Assembly: GCF_024508235.1 (NCBI RefSeq)
Contig: NZ_CP101943.1
Coordinates: 1,585,112 to 1,649,111, forward strand
DNA length: 64,000 nt
Direction of reading: 5' to 3'
Source: Halococcus qingdaonensis
GTDB taxonomy: Archaea; Halobacteriota; Halobacteria; Halobacteriales; Halococcaceae
Below, in pieces: positions 8,517 to 16,982 of this stretch (position 1 is its first letter; every line of letters begins with the position of its first letter). Under the pieces are notes generated by a model. It ran no database searches. It was not told the origin of the DNA and saw only the letters and a program-made list of their open reading frames with translations. The translations under genes were made by a program, and so were the position numbers.

Positions 8517-9521
8517 TCACCGAAGCATCGGCGCGACCTCGGTACCGAGCCGATCGATACAATCGACCATCGCATCGGTGCCGATACCGGGATGATAGGT
8601 GCGAAAGATGATATGAGTGTCGTCGCCCGTGGCCGCACGGTATCGCTCTAACTCTGTCGCGACCTGTTCGGTTGTACCGAATACCGCGTTTTCTTTCAAT
8701 TCCTGCTTTCGCTCGGCGGAGAGTTCGTCGACCGATTCGCCGGAGAAGATTTCGGCGTAGCGCCGCTGGAGGTAGAAGTAGCCGGGTTTCATCGTTTCCC
8801 ATGCCGCCTCGCGCGACTCGTCGACCCAACCGTGGACGAGCGCGTACACCGTGAACTCGCCGTCGATTCCCTCCTTCTCGCGGACCTTACGGATGTCGTC
8901 GACGCGCTTTTCGATGCCTGAAAGAGGGAGTTTCGAGGGGGCACACCACGCGTCGGCAGTCCGGGCGGCACGGCGGACAGCCGGTTTGGCCGCACCGCCG
9001 AGCAGTATCGGCACACCCCCGTCGGGTTTCGGCGTCACGCTCACGTCGGGAGTGATGTCGTGGAAGTCGGCGTCGTAGTCGAGTGGACCGGCGGACCACG
9101 CCGCTCGTAGGAGGTTCACCTGATCGGCGAGGCGTTCGGCGCGTTCCTCGCGCGGGACGCCGAACTGCTCGAACTCGTCGGGGTTCGAGCCGATGGCGAG
9201 CCCGAGCGTCAACCGACCATCGGCAAGCAGATCGACTGTCGCCGCGTCCTCGGCCAGCCGAACGCCATCGTAGAGGGGCGCGAGCGCGATGCACGTCCCG
9301 ATCTCGATCTCGTCTGTCACGGCCGCGAGCGCGCCGAGCGTCGGCATCGTTCCAGAGAGATAGCCGTCCTCGGCGAAGTGGTGTTCGGAGACCCACGCGC
9401 TGTCGAGACCCGCGTCGTCGATCGCTCGCCCGAGCGTGAGGATCTCGTCGTAGAGCTCGCTCATCGAGCGGTCGTCGTCGGGTCGCCGCTGGCCGGTGAA
9501 CAGTCCGGTCCCGAGCTTCAT
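8517..9521 (-). CDS. LLM-class flavin-dependent oxidoreductase
   Basis: 334 aa from ATG 9521 (MKLGTGLFT; an upstream ATG at 9536 would add five residues). Luciferase-like TIM-barrel monooxygenase: SAWVSEHHFAEDGYL near residues 40-55, then LLADGRLTLGLAIGSNPDEF typical of the FMN/F420 phosphate-binding region. Such enzymes use FMNH2 or coenzyme F420, the latter common in haloarchaea. It could oxidise a small organic substrate in the same patch as the EthD, M24 and epimerase genes. Substrate unknown. Confidence 0.85.
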   Translation of the reverse strand: MKLGTGLFTGQRRPDDDRSMSELYDEILTLGRAIDDAGLDSAWVSEHHFAEDGYLSGTMPTLGALAAVTDEIEIGTCIALAPLYDGVRLAEDAATVDLLADGRLTLGLAIGSNPDEFEQFGVPREERAERLADQVNLLRAAWSAGPLDYDADFHDITPDVSVTPKPDGGVPILLGGAAKPAVRRAARTADAWCAPSKLPLSGIEKRVDDIRKVREKEGIDGEFTVYALVHGWVDESREAAWETMKPGYFYLQRRYAEIFSGESVDELSAERKQELKENAVFGTTEQVATELERYRAATGDDTHIIFRTYHPGIGTDAMVDCIDRLGTEVAPMLR

Positions 9522-9621
9522 AGCGGAACTGTGCACCCGGGCCTCAAAGCACTATCCCCGGATGACTGTCCGACGAACGCGATACCGAACGGCTGATGGA
9601 CACCGCTGCTGATCTTTGGCC

Positions 9622-10308
9622 ATGACGTTCCTGACGCTACCCTACGAGAAACCGACGGCGCTCCCGTCGTCCGCCGACGGTGATCCCCGCACGCCACCGT
9701 CGTACGTGGCACATTTCCTGACCGAGCACACCGCTCCGGATGCCGTGGTGCTCGATCCGTTCGCCGGGTTCGGCACCACGCTCGCCGTCGGCGAACGGTT
9801 GGGACGGGAAGTCTACGGCATCGAGTACGAACGCGAGCGGGTCACGCACATCGAGGAACGGATCGATCATCCGGAACGTGTCGTTCACGCGAGCGCGCTC
9901 GATCTCCCATCGCACGACGTTCCGGCGATCGACTGCTGTTTCACCTCGCCGCCGTATATGGTCGAATCGATGGACGTCGATCCGCTGGCGAACTACGACG
10001 ATGAGAGCGAGACGACGTACGAGGAATATCTCGATGCGATCGAAACGGTGTTCGCCCACGTCGGCGAAATCGTCGTTCCCGATGGGACGGTGCTCGTCGA
10101 CGTCGCCAACATGAAACACGACGGGAGAGTGACCACGCTGGCGTGGGACGTGGCGGATGCCGTCGCAGCGACGTTCGAGTTCCGCGGCGAGGTCGTCGTC
10201 GGCTGGGAGAACGAGGACGAGAGATACTCTGACGACCCCGAGGGCGGCGTTTACGGGTACGGCTACGATCACAGCTACTGCCTCGTCTTCGATGCGCCGA
10301 ATCAGTAG
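9622..10308 (+). CDS. DNA methyltransferase-like protein (SPPY type)
   Basis: 228 aa from ATG 9622 (TTG 9616 in frame is less likely). SAM-binding motif I DPFAGFGTT is at residues 45-53 and catalytic motif IV TSPPY at 108-112, with motif I first. SPPY is typical of amino-methyltransferases forming N4-methylcytosine or N6-methyladenine in DNA; RNA or tRNA targets cannot be excluded because the protein is short and has no obvious target-recognition domain. No restriction enzyme gene is adjacent, so it would be an orphan modification enzyme. Its 3' end overlaps the convergent M24 gene by 7 bp. Confidence 0.75.
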   Translation: MTFLTLPYEKPTALPSSADGDPRTPPSYVAHFLTEHTAPDAVVLDPFAGFGTTLAVGERLGREVYGIEYERERVTHIEERIDHPERVVHASALDLPSHDVPAIDCCFTSPPYMVESMDVDPLANYDDESETTYEEYLDAIETVFAHVGEIVVPDGTVLVDVANMKHDGRVTTLAWDVADAVAATFEFRGEVVVGWENEDERYSDDPEGGVYGYGYDHSYCLVFDAPNQ

Positions 10309-11570
10309 TCGATGCGGGTGATCTCCTCGACTGGCCACTGGCTCAGGATCTCGACACCGTTCTCGCGGACGACGACCATCTCCTCGACGCGCACGCCCTG
10401 GCGGTCGGCCGGCTCCATCGTCTCGACGGCCATCGTCATCCCCTCCTCGATCTCGATGGGATGGTCGGGCGAGAGCCCGCGCCAGATCAGGGGCACCTCG
10501 TAGAGTTGGAGGCCCAATCCGTGCGCCCAGTGGTTCGTCGTCATCTGCCAGTGTTCGTCGGCGTCGTACCAGTCGGCGTGCTCGCCCGCCATGTCCGGAA
10601 ACCCTTGGGCGATCTCGTCGGTCGTCGCACCCGGTTCGATCCGTTCGAGCACGTCGTAGAGGTTGTCCCGGGCGGTCTCGTAGGCATCCCGCTGGGCCTG
10701 GGTGGGTTCGCCCATCGAGAAGGTGCGGTAGTAACACGAGCGATAGCCGAGGTAGCCGACGTTGTAGAAGTCGGCATATACGATGTCGCCCGGTCGAATC
10801 GCTCTGTCAGTAGTGTTGGCCTGATGTTTCGGCCACGTGTTCGGTCCGCTGGTCACGTAGCCACCTTGGGCCATCGCGCCGTGTCGCCAGAGTTCGCGCA
10901 CTGCATCGCCCCAGACCTCCGATTCGCGCTTGCCGGGTCGAGCCGATTCGGTTATTTGCTGGAACCCTGCCTCACAGATCGCCGCCACCATCCGCAGACA
11001 CTCGATCTCGTCGCTCGTCTTGGTTTTTCGGGCATCGTGCATCAAGTCGACGCATTCCTTCGTGCGGACCTCGACGCTGCCCGATTCGAAAGCGTCGATC
11101 AGTCCTGCATTGCCGACGTCGAGACCCATCGGTTCCTTCGCGACACCGTACTCTGCCATCGCTTCCTGCACGAGACTCGCCATCTTTTCGGTCAGGAACT
11201 CGCGCGCGGAGTCGCGGCCCGACGCGCGCGGGACGTTGCCCAGCCCCGGCGCGGCGTAGCGGATGTCGTCAAGCCAGGGACAGTTGAACAGCTGGTTCGA
11301 GGCGTGATCGGCGGTGTCCCAGTGGATTACGTCGCCGTTCTCGGTGAGGAGCGTGTAGTGGTCCGCCCCGCTCCCGCCGGTCATCGCGAGCCCGGTGACG
11401 TACCGGATGTTCGGGTCCGAGACCAGCAGCATCGAGCCGAGCTCCGAGTCCGCCAGTCGCTCCAGGGCCTTCTCGTAGCGTTCCTCACGCAGACGTTTGA
11501 CGTCGATGCGCTCCTCCCAGTCCACAGCTTGAGTCCCCCGCGTCCCTTCCATGAAATCGCGCTCGTACAT
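10302..11570 (-). CDS. M24-family protein (prolidase/creatinase-like)
   Basis: 422 aa: N-terminal creatinase-type domain (about 1-170) plus C-terminal pita-bread domain. In the latter, GDIVYADFYNVGYLGYR supplies the first metal Asp. The second Asp, expected in a GY-x-SD-x-TRTF context, is replaced by Cys in GYRSCYYRTF. HWAHGLG, MAVETMEP and VRVEEMVVV supply the His and two Glu. The lost ligand suggests a changed metal site or a metal-independent creatinase-like hydrolase rather than a normal Xaa-Pro peptidase. Alternative start at ATG 11552. Confidence 0.8.
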   Translation of the reverse strand: MYERDFMEGTRGTQAVDWEERIDVKRLREERYEKALERLADSELGSMLLVSDPNIRYVTGLAMTGGSGADHYTLLTENGDVIHWDTADHASNQLFNCPWLDDIRYAAPGLGNVPRASGRDSAREFLTEKMASLVQEAMAEYGVAKEPMGLDVGNAGLIDAFESGSVEVRTKECVDLMHDARKTKTSDEIECLRMVAAICEAGFQQITESARPGKRESEVWGDAVRELWRHGAMAQGGYVTSGPNTWPKHQANTTDRAIRPGDIVYADFYNVGYLGYRSCYYRTFSMGEPTQAQRDAYETARDNLYDVLERIEPGATTDEIAQGFPDMAGEHADWYDADEHWQMTTNHWAHGLGLQLYEVPLIWRGLSPDHPIEIEEGMTMAVETMEPADRQGVRVEEMVVVRENGVEILSQWPVEEITRIDY

Positions 11571-11712
11571 ACCGAAGTCCTCCGCCAGTCGACAGATAAA
11601 TCCCGTTGTTTCGGCAAGCTACGACACACCACGGCGACCCCCGTTCCTCCAGCCCCTCTTCACACCGACCGCCCCGATGATTTATCGCACAAGCCGACGA
11701 ACCACGAACGAG

Positions 11713-12444
11713 ATGTACAAACACGTCGCATTGCTCGTCCGTAAGGACGGGATGGAGTACGACGCGTTTCGCGAACACTGGGAAGAGATCCACTCGCCGC
11801 TGGCGAAGGACATTGAAGGCGTCGTTCGCTATCAAACGGTCTATCCTACCGATCCCGACACCGCCGAGTTCGACGGCCTCGCCGAACTCTACTTCGAATC
11901 GCTCGACGATCTCCACGAGGCGCTCGGCAGCGAAGGAGATCGGGATTACGACCCCACCCGAGAGATTGCAGCGGAGGCACGCGAGGACGTAAACAATTTC
12001 CTCGATATCGATCGCCGACCCAGATTCATCGGCGAGGAGAAAGTCTGGAAGGACGAGATCGACGGAGATACTGATGAACTCTACAAACACTCGGCGTTCC
12101 TCGTTCGCAAGGATGGGATGAACCACGACGAGTTTCGCGAACACTGGGAGGAGACCCACTCACCGCTGGCGAAGGACATCGAGGGCGTCGTTCGCTACCA
12201 GACCGTCTATCCCACCGATCCCGACAACGCCGAGTTCGATGGCGTCGCCGAACTCTATTTCGAATCGCTCGACGACCTCCACCAAGCGCTCGGCAGTGAG
12301 GGAAGTCGTGACTACGACCCGACGCGGGAGGTTGCGGCGGAGGCCCGAAGGGACGTGGACAACTTCTTAGACATCGATCGTCGGCCCCGCTTCATCGGCG
12401 AGGAGAAAGTCTGGAAGGACGAGATCGACGACGTCGAAGGCTAC
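11713..12444 (+). repeat. In-frame 366-bp tandem gene duplication
   Basis: Copies 11713-12078 and 12079-12444, head to tail, each 122 codons. They differ at 19 of 122 residues by my count, five of these at the last positions. The exact equal length and absence of a linker indicate a unit duplication that kept the whole domain. Confidence 0.85.
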
Positions 12445-12447
12445 TGA
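11713..12447 (+). CDS. Tandem EthD-domain protein
   Basis: 244 aa from ATG 11713; a TTTATC box at 11681-11686 is about 29 nt upstream, supporting a leaderless start. The protein is two consecutive 122-residue copies of one EthD-like ferredoxin-fold domain (each with FREHWEE then HSPLAKDIEGVVRYQTVYPT), about 84% identical by my hand count. EthD proteins are small dimeric alpha-beta-barrel proteins needed for, or catalysing steps in, degradation of ethers and polyketide-like compounds. Here the dimer appears fused into one chain. The HD gene begins 1 bp after the stop, so the two are likely one operon. Confidence 0.85.
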   Translation: MYKHVALLVRKDGMEYDAFREHWEEIHSPLAKDIEGVVRYQTVYPTDPDTAEFDGLAELYFESLDDLHEALGSEGDRDYDPTREIAAEAREDVNNFLDIDRRPRFIGEEKVWKDEIDGDTDELYKHSAFLVRKDGMNHDEFREHWEETHSPLAKDIEGVVRYQTVYPTDPDNAEFDGVAELYFESLDDLHQALGSEGSRDYDPTREVAAEARRDVDNFLDIDRRPRFIGEEKVWKDEIDDVEGY

Positions 12448-12448
12448 G

Positions 12449-13048
12449 ATGGACGAGACGGATTACGAGGAACTGGTTCAGGAGGCGTTTCCGGAACTCG
12501 ATCGGATCGCGAGCGACGATCTCCGCGAACGAGTCGTTGAAGCATGGATTCTCGGCCTCGAACGCGGTGGCTGGCGGGAGATCGGCGACATCCCGTACGC
12601 GTGGAACATCCACGAGGTCTCGAACGTCGAGCACGTCCGCGGCGTGACGAAGATCGCGCTCGAATCGGCACGGGTTCAGCGCGATTTCCACGACGCCGAG
12701 CCCAACGTCGACGTGGTCGTCGCGGCCTGCCTGCTCCACGACGTCGGGAAATGCTACGAATACGTCGATCACGTGGATAGTGAACTGCTCGCGGGAACGG
12801 ATCGCGAGCGCTACGCCTCCGGGGTGATTCCCCACTCGATCTCGGGCTACGCGCTCGCTCACGAGGTGGGCGTCCCCATCACTGTTCAGCGTGCGATCCC
12901 ACACTTCCTCGGCGAAGTGCCCGAACGTACTCTGGAAGCCGAACTCGTCAAGAGCGCCAACGCCGCCTCTTCGAACGCCATCACCCAGTCCGCAATGGGC
13001 ATCAGCCTCAAGAAATGGGTCGAGCAGTACAGCCAGACGACGGACTGA
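12449..13048 (+). CDS. HD-domain phosphohydrolase
   Basis: 199 aa. HD-domain signature: NVEHVRGVTKIAL supplies the first His, AACLLHDVGK the HD pair at about residues 97-98, and SGYALAHEVGVP and AIPHFLGE the later His. HD proteins are metal-dependent phosphohydrolases acting on nucleotides or on small phosphorylated or other metabolites. It starts one base after the stop of the tandem EthD gene, indicating operon and possibly functional linkage. No regulatory domain is fused. Confidence 0.85.
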   Translation: MDETDYEELVQEAFPELDRIASDDLRERVVEAWILGLERGGWREIGDIPYAWNIHEVSNVEHVRGVTKIALESARVQRDFHDAEPNVDVVVAACLLHDVGKCYEYVDHVDSELLAGTDRERYASGVIPHSISGYALAHEVGVPITVQRAIPHFLGEVPERTLEAELVKSANAASSNAITQSAMGISLKKWVEQYSQTTD

Positions 13049-13066
13049 GCCAGCGAAACGACCGCG

Positions 13067-14038
13067 TTACAGCGGATCGAGCCCGCTCTCCTCGCGCAGC
13101 ACGTCGATATATTGGCGAAAGCCGGCCTCGAGATCGTGTTCGACCTCGTATCCCGTGTCTTCCCGGAAGGCGCTCATATCGAGGCGCTGGGTCCACGGCA
13201 GTTCGCCATCGTCACTGACCTCGATATCCGCATCGGGGAGGATTTCCCGGACCGTATCGGCGGCATCACGGATCGAGGCGAGTTCGCCCCGGACGTTGTA
13301 GATTCGCTGTGAGAGATCCTCCTCTGGGGTGAACGCCGCCAGCCGAAAGGCCTGGGCGATGTCCTCGACGTGCTGCCAGTCGATCTCTTGGTCACCGTAG
13401 TCGACGGCGACGGCCTCGCCGACGGCGGGTTTCTCGACGATATCCGCGAGGAAGGCCGACCCACCGGTCTCGCGGAAGGGACCGTACGCGACCGTGGGTC
13501 GGATGGCGACGTGCTCGACGCCGTACGCTTCGTGATAGACGCGCGCCTGATGCTCGTTGTACTCCTTGGTCGCGCCGTAGAGCGTATCGGGGGCGACGAG
13601 ATCGTCCTCGGTGACCCACCAGTCGCCGCCGTCGTCGTAGTTCGCGGGCGGAGCGTAGATCGCCGCCGATGAGGCCCACGCGACGCGCTCGACGTGATCG
13701 AGGGCGCGCGCCGCCTCGAAGACGTTGCTCGTCCCCTGCACGTTGACGTCGAGGGCGGCGCGCGGGTTCGATTCCGCCGCGTTCGTCAGCAGTGCGGCGA
13801 GATGGACGATTCGACTCGCGCCGGTCTCGGCGACCGCGTTCACGACGTCCGTGGGGTCGCTCACGTCGCCACGGCGGATCGTGACCCGATCGGCGACGTC
13901 GAGTTTCTCGAGGATTCGCGGGTCCGTCGAGCGGTCGTAGGCGATCACTTCGTGACCGTGCTCGACGAGCGAGCGCGCGACGTACGCGCCGATGAAGCCG
14001 GTGCCACCAGTGACGAGGACGGTCTCGTTGGCTCCCAT
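13067..14038 (-). CDS. NAD-dependent epimerase/dehydratase (SDR)
   Basis: 323 aa extended short-chain dehydrogenase. NAD-binding TGGTGFIGAYV is at residues 10-20, the catalytic Ser region is SSAAIYA, and the YGATKEYNE motif gives Tyr and Lys. Overall organisation matches UDP-sugar epimerases and sugar-acid dehydrogenases. The gene is convergent with the HD gene and about 50 bp downstream of the ThDP enzyme on the same strand, so they may be co-transcribed. Substrate undetermined: nucleotide sugar, uronate or a degradation intermediate. Confidence 0.85.
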   Translation of the reverse strand: MGANETVLVTGGTGFIGAYVARSLVEHGHEVIAYDRSTDPRILEKLDVADRVTIRRGDVSDPTDVVNAVAETGASRIVHLAALLTNAAESNPRAALDVNVQGTSNVFEAARALDHVERVAWASSAAIYAPPANYDDGGDWWVTEDDLVAPDTLYGATKEYNEHQARVYHEAYGVEHVAIRPTVAYGPFRETGGSAFLADIVEKPAVGEAVAVDYGDQEIDWQHVEDIAQAFRLAAFTPEEDLSQRIYNVRGELASIRDAADTVREILPDADIEVSDDGELPWTQRLDMSAFREDTGYEVEHDLEAGFRQYIDVLREESGLDPL

Positions 14039-14087
14039 CCCCTCGACAGTCGCACGAGTTCAGCAAAAGCGTTGCGCCGCCCCAGAA

Positions 14088-15788
14088 CTACTCGTGGAGG
14101 CCGCCGACCGACTCGTAGAACGACGACTGGAGACTCTCAGCCATCTCTTCGTCGGGGTCGATACGCACGTCGACCACCGTGGGGACGTCGGCCGCCTTCG
14201 CCGCAGCAAGCGTCTCGTCGAGATTCCCGGGCGAGCGTACGCGCGTTCCCTCCGCGCCGAACCCCTCGGCGACTCGGACGAAGTCGGTATCGTGGAACTC
14301 CACGCCGGGGATCGCATCGTCCATCTGACGGACCATCCCGAGACTCGTATCGTTGAGGACGACGAACGTCGGCGCGACGCCGTACTCGACCGCAGTCTCG
14401 ACGCAGGTCATCGTCATCGCGAAGCCACCATCGCCTGCGACCGCGACGACATCCCTGTCGGTGGTGATGGCCGCGGAAACGGCCGCTGGACCGGCCCAGC
14501 CCATCCCGCCGACGCCGCCGCTGCCGAAATACGTTCGCCGTGCGGGCGTCTGGAGGTGATTCAGCAACCAGAACCGGTTGTTGCCCGAATCGGCAGTGAC
14601 GAGCGTGCTCCCGTCGACGATTTCGTCGATCGCGGCGACCGCTCGCTGTGGTTTGATCGGTTCGGCGTCGGAGTCGCATTCGGCTACCCGGAACGACTCG
14701 CGAGCATCGCGGGCGCGTTCGCGTGCCCAGTCGTTGTCCGGTGAGTACGCCTCAGCGGCACGATCGAGCGCGCGCAGACTCTCCTTCGCATCCCCAATCA
14801 AGCCGACATCGGCGGGGTAAACCCAGCCCGCGTTGCGGCTATCGATGTCGGCGTGAATGATCGTCTGTTCGTCAGGGCGAACGAACGATTCGGCCCCCCA
14901 GTTGGTGTCCATCGGATTCAGCCGACAACCGACCACCAGCAGCGTGTCGGCTTCGCTCACGGCCTGATTTGCGCCCTCGTGACCGAACGAACCGATGACG
15001 CCCGCAGCGAGCGGGTGGATCTCGGCGATGGTCGATTTCCCGAGATAGGAGGTCGTCACCACCGCCTCGTAACGCTCGGCGACGGTTTCGAGTTCGTCGT
15101 AGGCTCCCGCCGCGTGGACGCCGTTGCCCGCGATGACCACCGGTCGCTCGGCCGTGGCGAGGTGTTCGGCCGCGCGCTCGACGTCGGTCGTCGTGGGGCG
15201 TGACTCCCAGTTTCTGACCTGTACTTCGGGCGACCAGAGCGCCGGTGGCTCGTCGGTATCGGGAACCTCGGCGGTGACAGCGTCGCCGTCGAGGATCACG
15301 GCCGTCGGTCCGGGCCGGCCCGCGGTCGTATGTTTGAACGCGAGTTGCGTCGTTCTGAGGGTTTCTTTCGGCGTTCGGGGGAACCACCACTCCTTGGTGA
15401 TCCCGTCCAGGATCTTCGGCAGTGCGAACCCGCCGTAGTCGCCGCGGGCCTGCTGGTAGGGCGCGAGCGTCGAATACTCGCCGCGTTCGGAGGCTTCGGT
15501 GAGTACAACCATCGGCGAGGAGCCGAGCCGTGCTTCTAACTGTCCGATCGCGCCGATCGAGCCGATCCAGGGCCCTTGACCGGTGAGAACGCCCGGTTTG
15601 CGGTGGAGGCGGCCGTACATCTCGGCCATCACGCTCGCCTCGCGCTCGTCGCGCGGGCGCACGACTTCGATCTCCGACTCGGCGACCGCTTCGAGGAGTT
15701 CGATGGCTCGCCCCCCGGGATAGCCGAAGAGATACTCGACGTCAAGGCGTTCCAGCGTCCGGACGAGTTCCGTACTGACAGTTGTCAT
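14088..15788 (-). CDS. ThDP-dependent enzyme, acetolactate-synthase-like
   Basis: 566 aa with the three-domain fold of acetolactate synthase/pyruvate oxidase relatives. The N-terminal pyrimidine domain has FGYPGG and the catalytic Glu48 in RDERE. The central domain includes PVVIAGNGV. The C-terminal diphosphate-binding domain shows GDGGFAMTM followed by VVLND. The conserved Glu argues for normal ThDP activation chemistry. No regulatory subunit is encoded nearby, so this is probably a catabolic decarboxylase or carboligase rather than branched-chain biosynthesis. It is divergent from the IclR regulator at 16085, which may control it. Confidence 0.8.
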   Translation of the reverse strand: MTTVSTELVRTLERLDVEYLFGYPGGRAIELLEAVAESEIEVVRPRDEREASVMAEMYGRLHRKPGVLTGQGPWIGSIGAIGQLEARLGSSPMVVLTEASERGEYSTLAPYQQARGDYGGFALPKILDGITKEWWFPRTPKETLRTTQLAFKHTTAGRPGPTAVILDGDAVTAEVPDTDEPPALWSPEVQVRNWESRPTTTDVERAAEHLATAERPVVIAGNGVHAAGAYDELETVAERYEAVVTTSYLGKSTIAEIHPLAAGVIGSFGHEGANQAVSEADTLLVVGCRLNPMDTNWGAESFVRPDEQTIIHADIDSRNAGWVYPADVGLIGDAKESLRALDRAAEAYSPDNDWARERARDARESFRVAECDSDAEPIKPQRAVAAIDEIVDGSTLVTADSGNNRFWLLNHLQTPARRTYFGSGGVGGMGWAGPAAVSAAITTDRDVVAVAGDGGFAMTMTCVETAVEYGVAPTFVVLNDTSLGMVRQMDDAIPGVEFHDTDFVRVAEGFGAEGTRVRSPGNLDETLAAAKAADVPTVVDVRIDPDEEMAESLQSSFYESVGGLHE

Positions 15789-16084
15789 AGCTGGGAATGA
15801 CTGTCCACAGCGGGCACCGAGTCGGTGAGTGTGTCGCGCTCGCGAAACCGGATCGACACCGGTGCGTGTGGCAGTACGCCAAACTCTGCACGGAACGACT
15901 TCGTTCTATCGGTCGGAATGGTAATCCGTATTGTCCTCGGGTTGAACAGCTCCAGCGGTGAATCGTCGGGCGTGGAAAACTGTCGGGAACAGCCACAATG
16001 ATGGACGAAGGCGATCACCGATCATCCGAATGCCTGTTTCGCTCACGGGAACAGAACTAACTCGAATGAGATACAGTAGCAAGC
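15789..16084. promoter_or_regulatory. Divergent promoter region, ThDP enzyme / IclR
   Basis: Intergenic 296 bp between two divergent starts. No clear TATA box stands out for either side; a GAATGAGATACAG stretch lies just upstream of the IclR ATG. IclR regulators often bind such shared regions, so an operator is likely here, but I see no convincing long palindrome. Confidence 0.35.
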
Positions 16085-16843
16085 ATGCACGAGGTGGCCA
16101 ACCCGGTGACGACGGTCGAGACGGCGTTCGAGATAGTCGAATACGTCGCTGAGTACGACGATGCCGGCGTGAGCGAGATCGCCGCCGATCTCGATCGGGC
16201 GAAAAGCACCGTCCATCGCCATCTCGGAACGCTGGTGCAGCGTGGCTATCTCGTCGAGGACGGAGGCTACTCGCTCGGACTCCGATTCCTCGATCTCGGT
16301 CTCGACGCGCGAGACGGGCGGCCGCTGTATCACGAGGCGCACGCGAAAGTCGACGAACTGGCGGAGCGGACCGGCGAGAAGGTATGGTGTATGACCGCCG
16401 AGAACGGGCGCAGTATCCACCTCTACGGCGCGAGCGGGGCGCGATCCGTCCGCACCGACAGCCGCGAGGGCGATATCGGCTATCTCCACCAGCACGCGGC
16501 CGGCAAGGCGATCCTCGCCCACCGTCCGCCCGAACACGTCGGCGACATCGTCGAACGCTACGGATTGCCCACTCGCACCGACGACACGATCACCGACGGC
16601 GACGAACTGTTCGAGCATCTCGAACGAATCCGGGAGCGGGGCTACGCGTTCAACCGAGAAGAGTCCATTCCGGGCCTATATGCGGTCGGTGCGCCGATCA
16701 CCGACGACCACGGCGTTGCCATCGGCGCGCTCAGCATCTCCGGACCGGCCAACCGTCTAGCGGGCGAGACGCTGACGGAGGAATTTCCGGAACTGCTCCT
16801 CGGTGCAGTCAACGAAATCGAGATAAACCTCTCGTACGGATAG
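16085..16843 (+). CDS. IclR-family transcriptional regulator
   Basis: 252 aa. Winged HTH at residues 15-70 (GVSEIAADLDRAKSTVHRHL), followed by an IclR effector-binding domain (about 80-250) with LHQHAAGKAILAH and the C-terminal GALSISGPANRL signature. IclR proteins sense small acids and control catabolic operons, including glyoxylate and allantoin genes in bacteria (IclR, AllR). It is divergent from the ThDP enzyme and about 850 bp upstream of the urate pathway, either of which could be its target. Confidence 0.9.
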   Translation: MHEVANPVTTVETAFEIVEYVAEYDDAGVSEIAADLDRAKSTVHRHLGTLVQRGYLVEDGGYSLGLRFLDLGLDARDGRPLYHEAHAKVDELAERTGEKVWCMTAENGRSIHLYGASGARSVRTDSREGDIGYLHQHAAGKAILAHRPPEHVGDIVERYGLPTRTDDTITDGDELFEHLERIRERGYAFNREESIPGLYAVGAPITDDHGVAIGALSISGPANRLAGETLTEEFPELLLGAVNEIEINLSYG

Positions 16844-16956
16844 CCAAGCCGGTGCAGACATCCGATGTCCCGCAGACGTCGATGACGGCTGTGACGTCGC
16901 CGCGAAACGCCGAGCGATGGAACGATTTCTCTCCCCACCCGGTGGCGTTCGATCTT

Positions 16957-16982
16957 CTATGACGATAGTCATGCTGTCATAG
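16957..16982. promoter_or_regulatory. Palindromic motif, copy 1
   Basis: CTATGAC and GTCATAG form 7-bp inverted arms separated by 12 nt, with an internal AGTCAT. A 24-nt core (16959-16982) matches a second copy at 46303-46326 at 20 positions. It lies 115 bp after the IclR stop. Could be a regulator operator or a small dispersed palindrome. Confidence 0.4.

Noticed and set aside
14088-15788. Annotation as biosynthetic acetolactate synthase (ilvB)
   Set aside because: No regulatory subunit ilvN or ketol-acid reductoisomerase nearby, and an IclR regulator is divergent; catabolic role is more likely.
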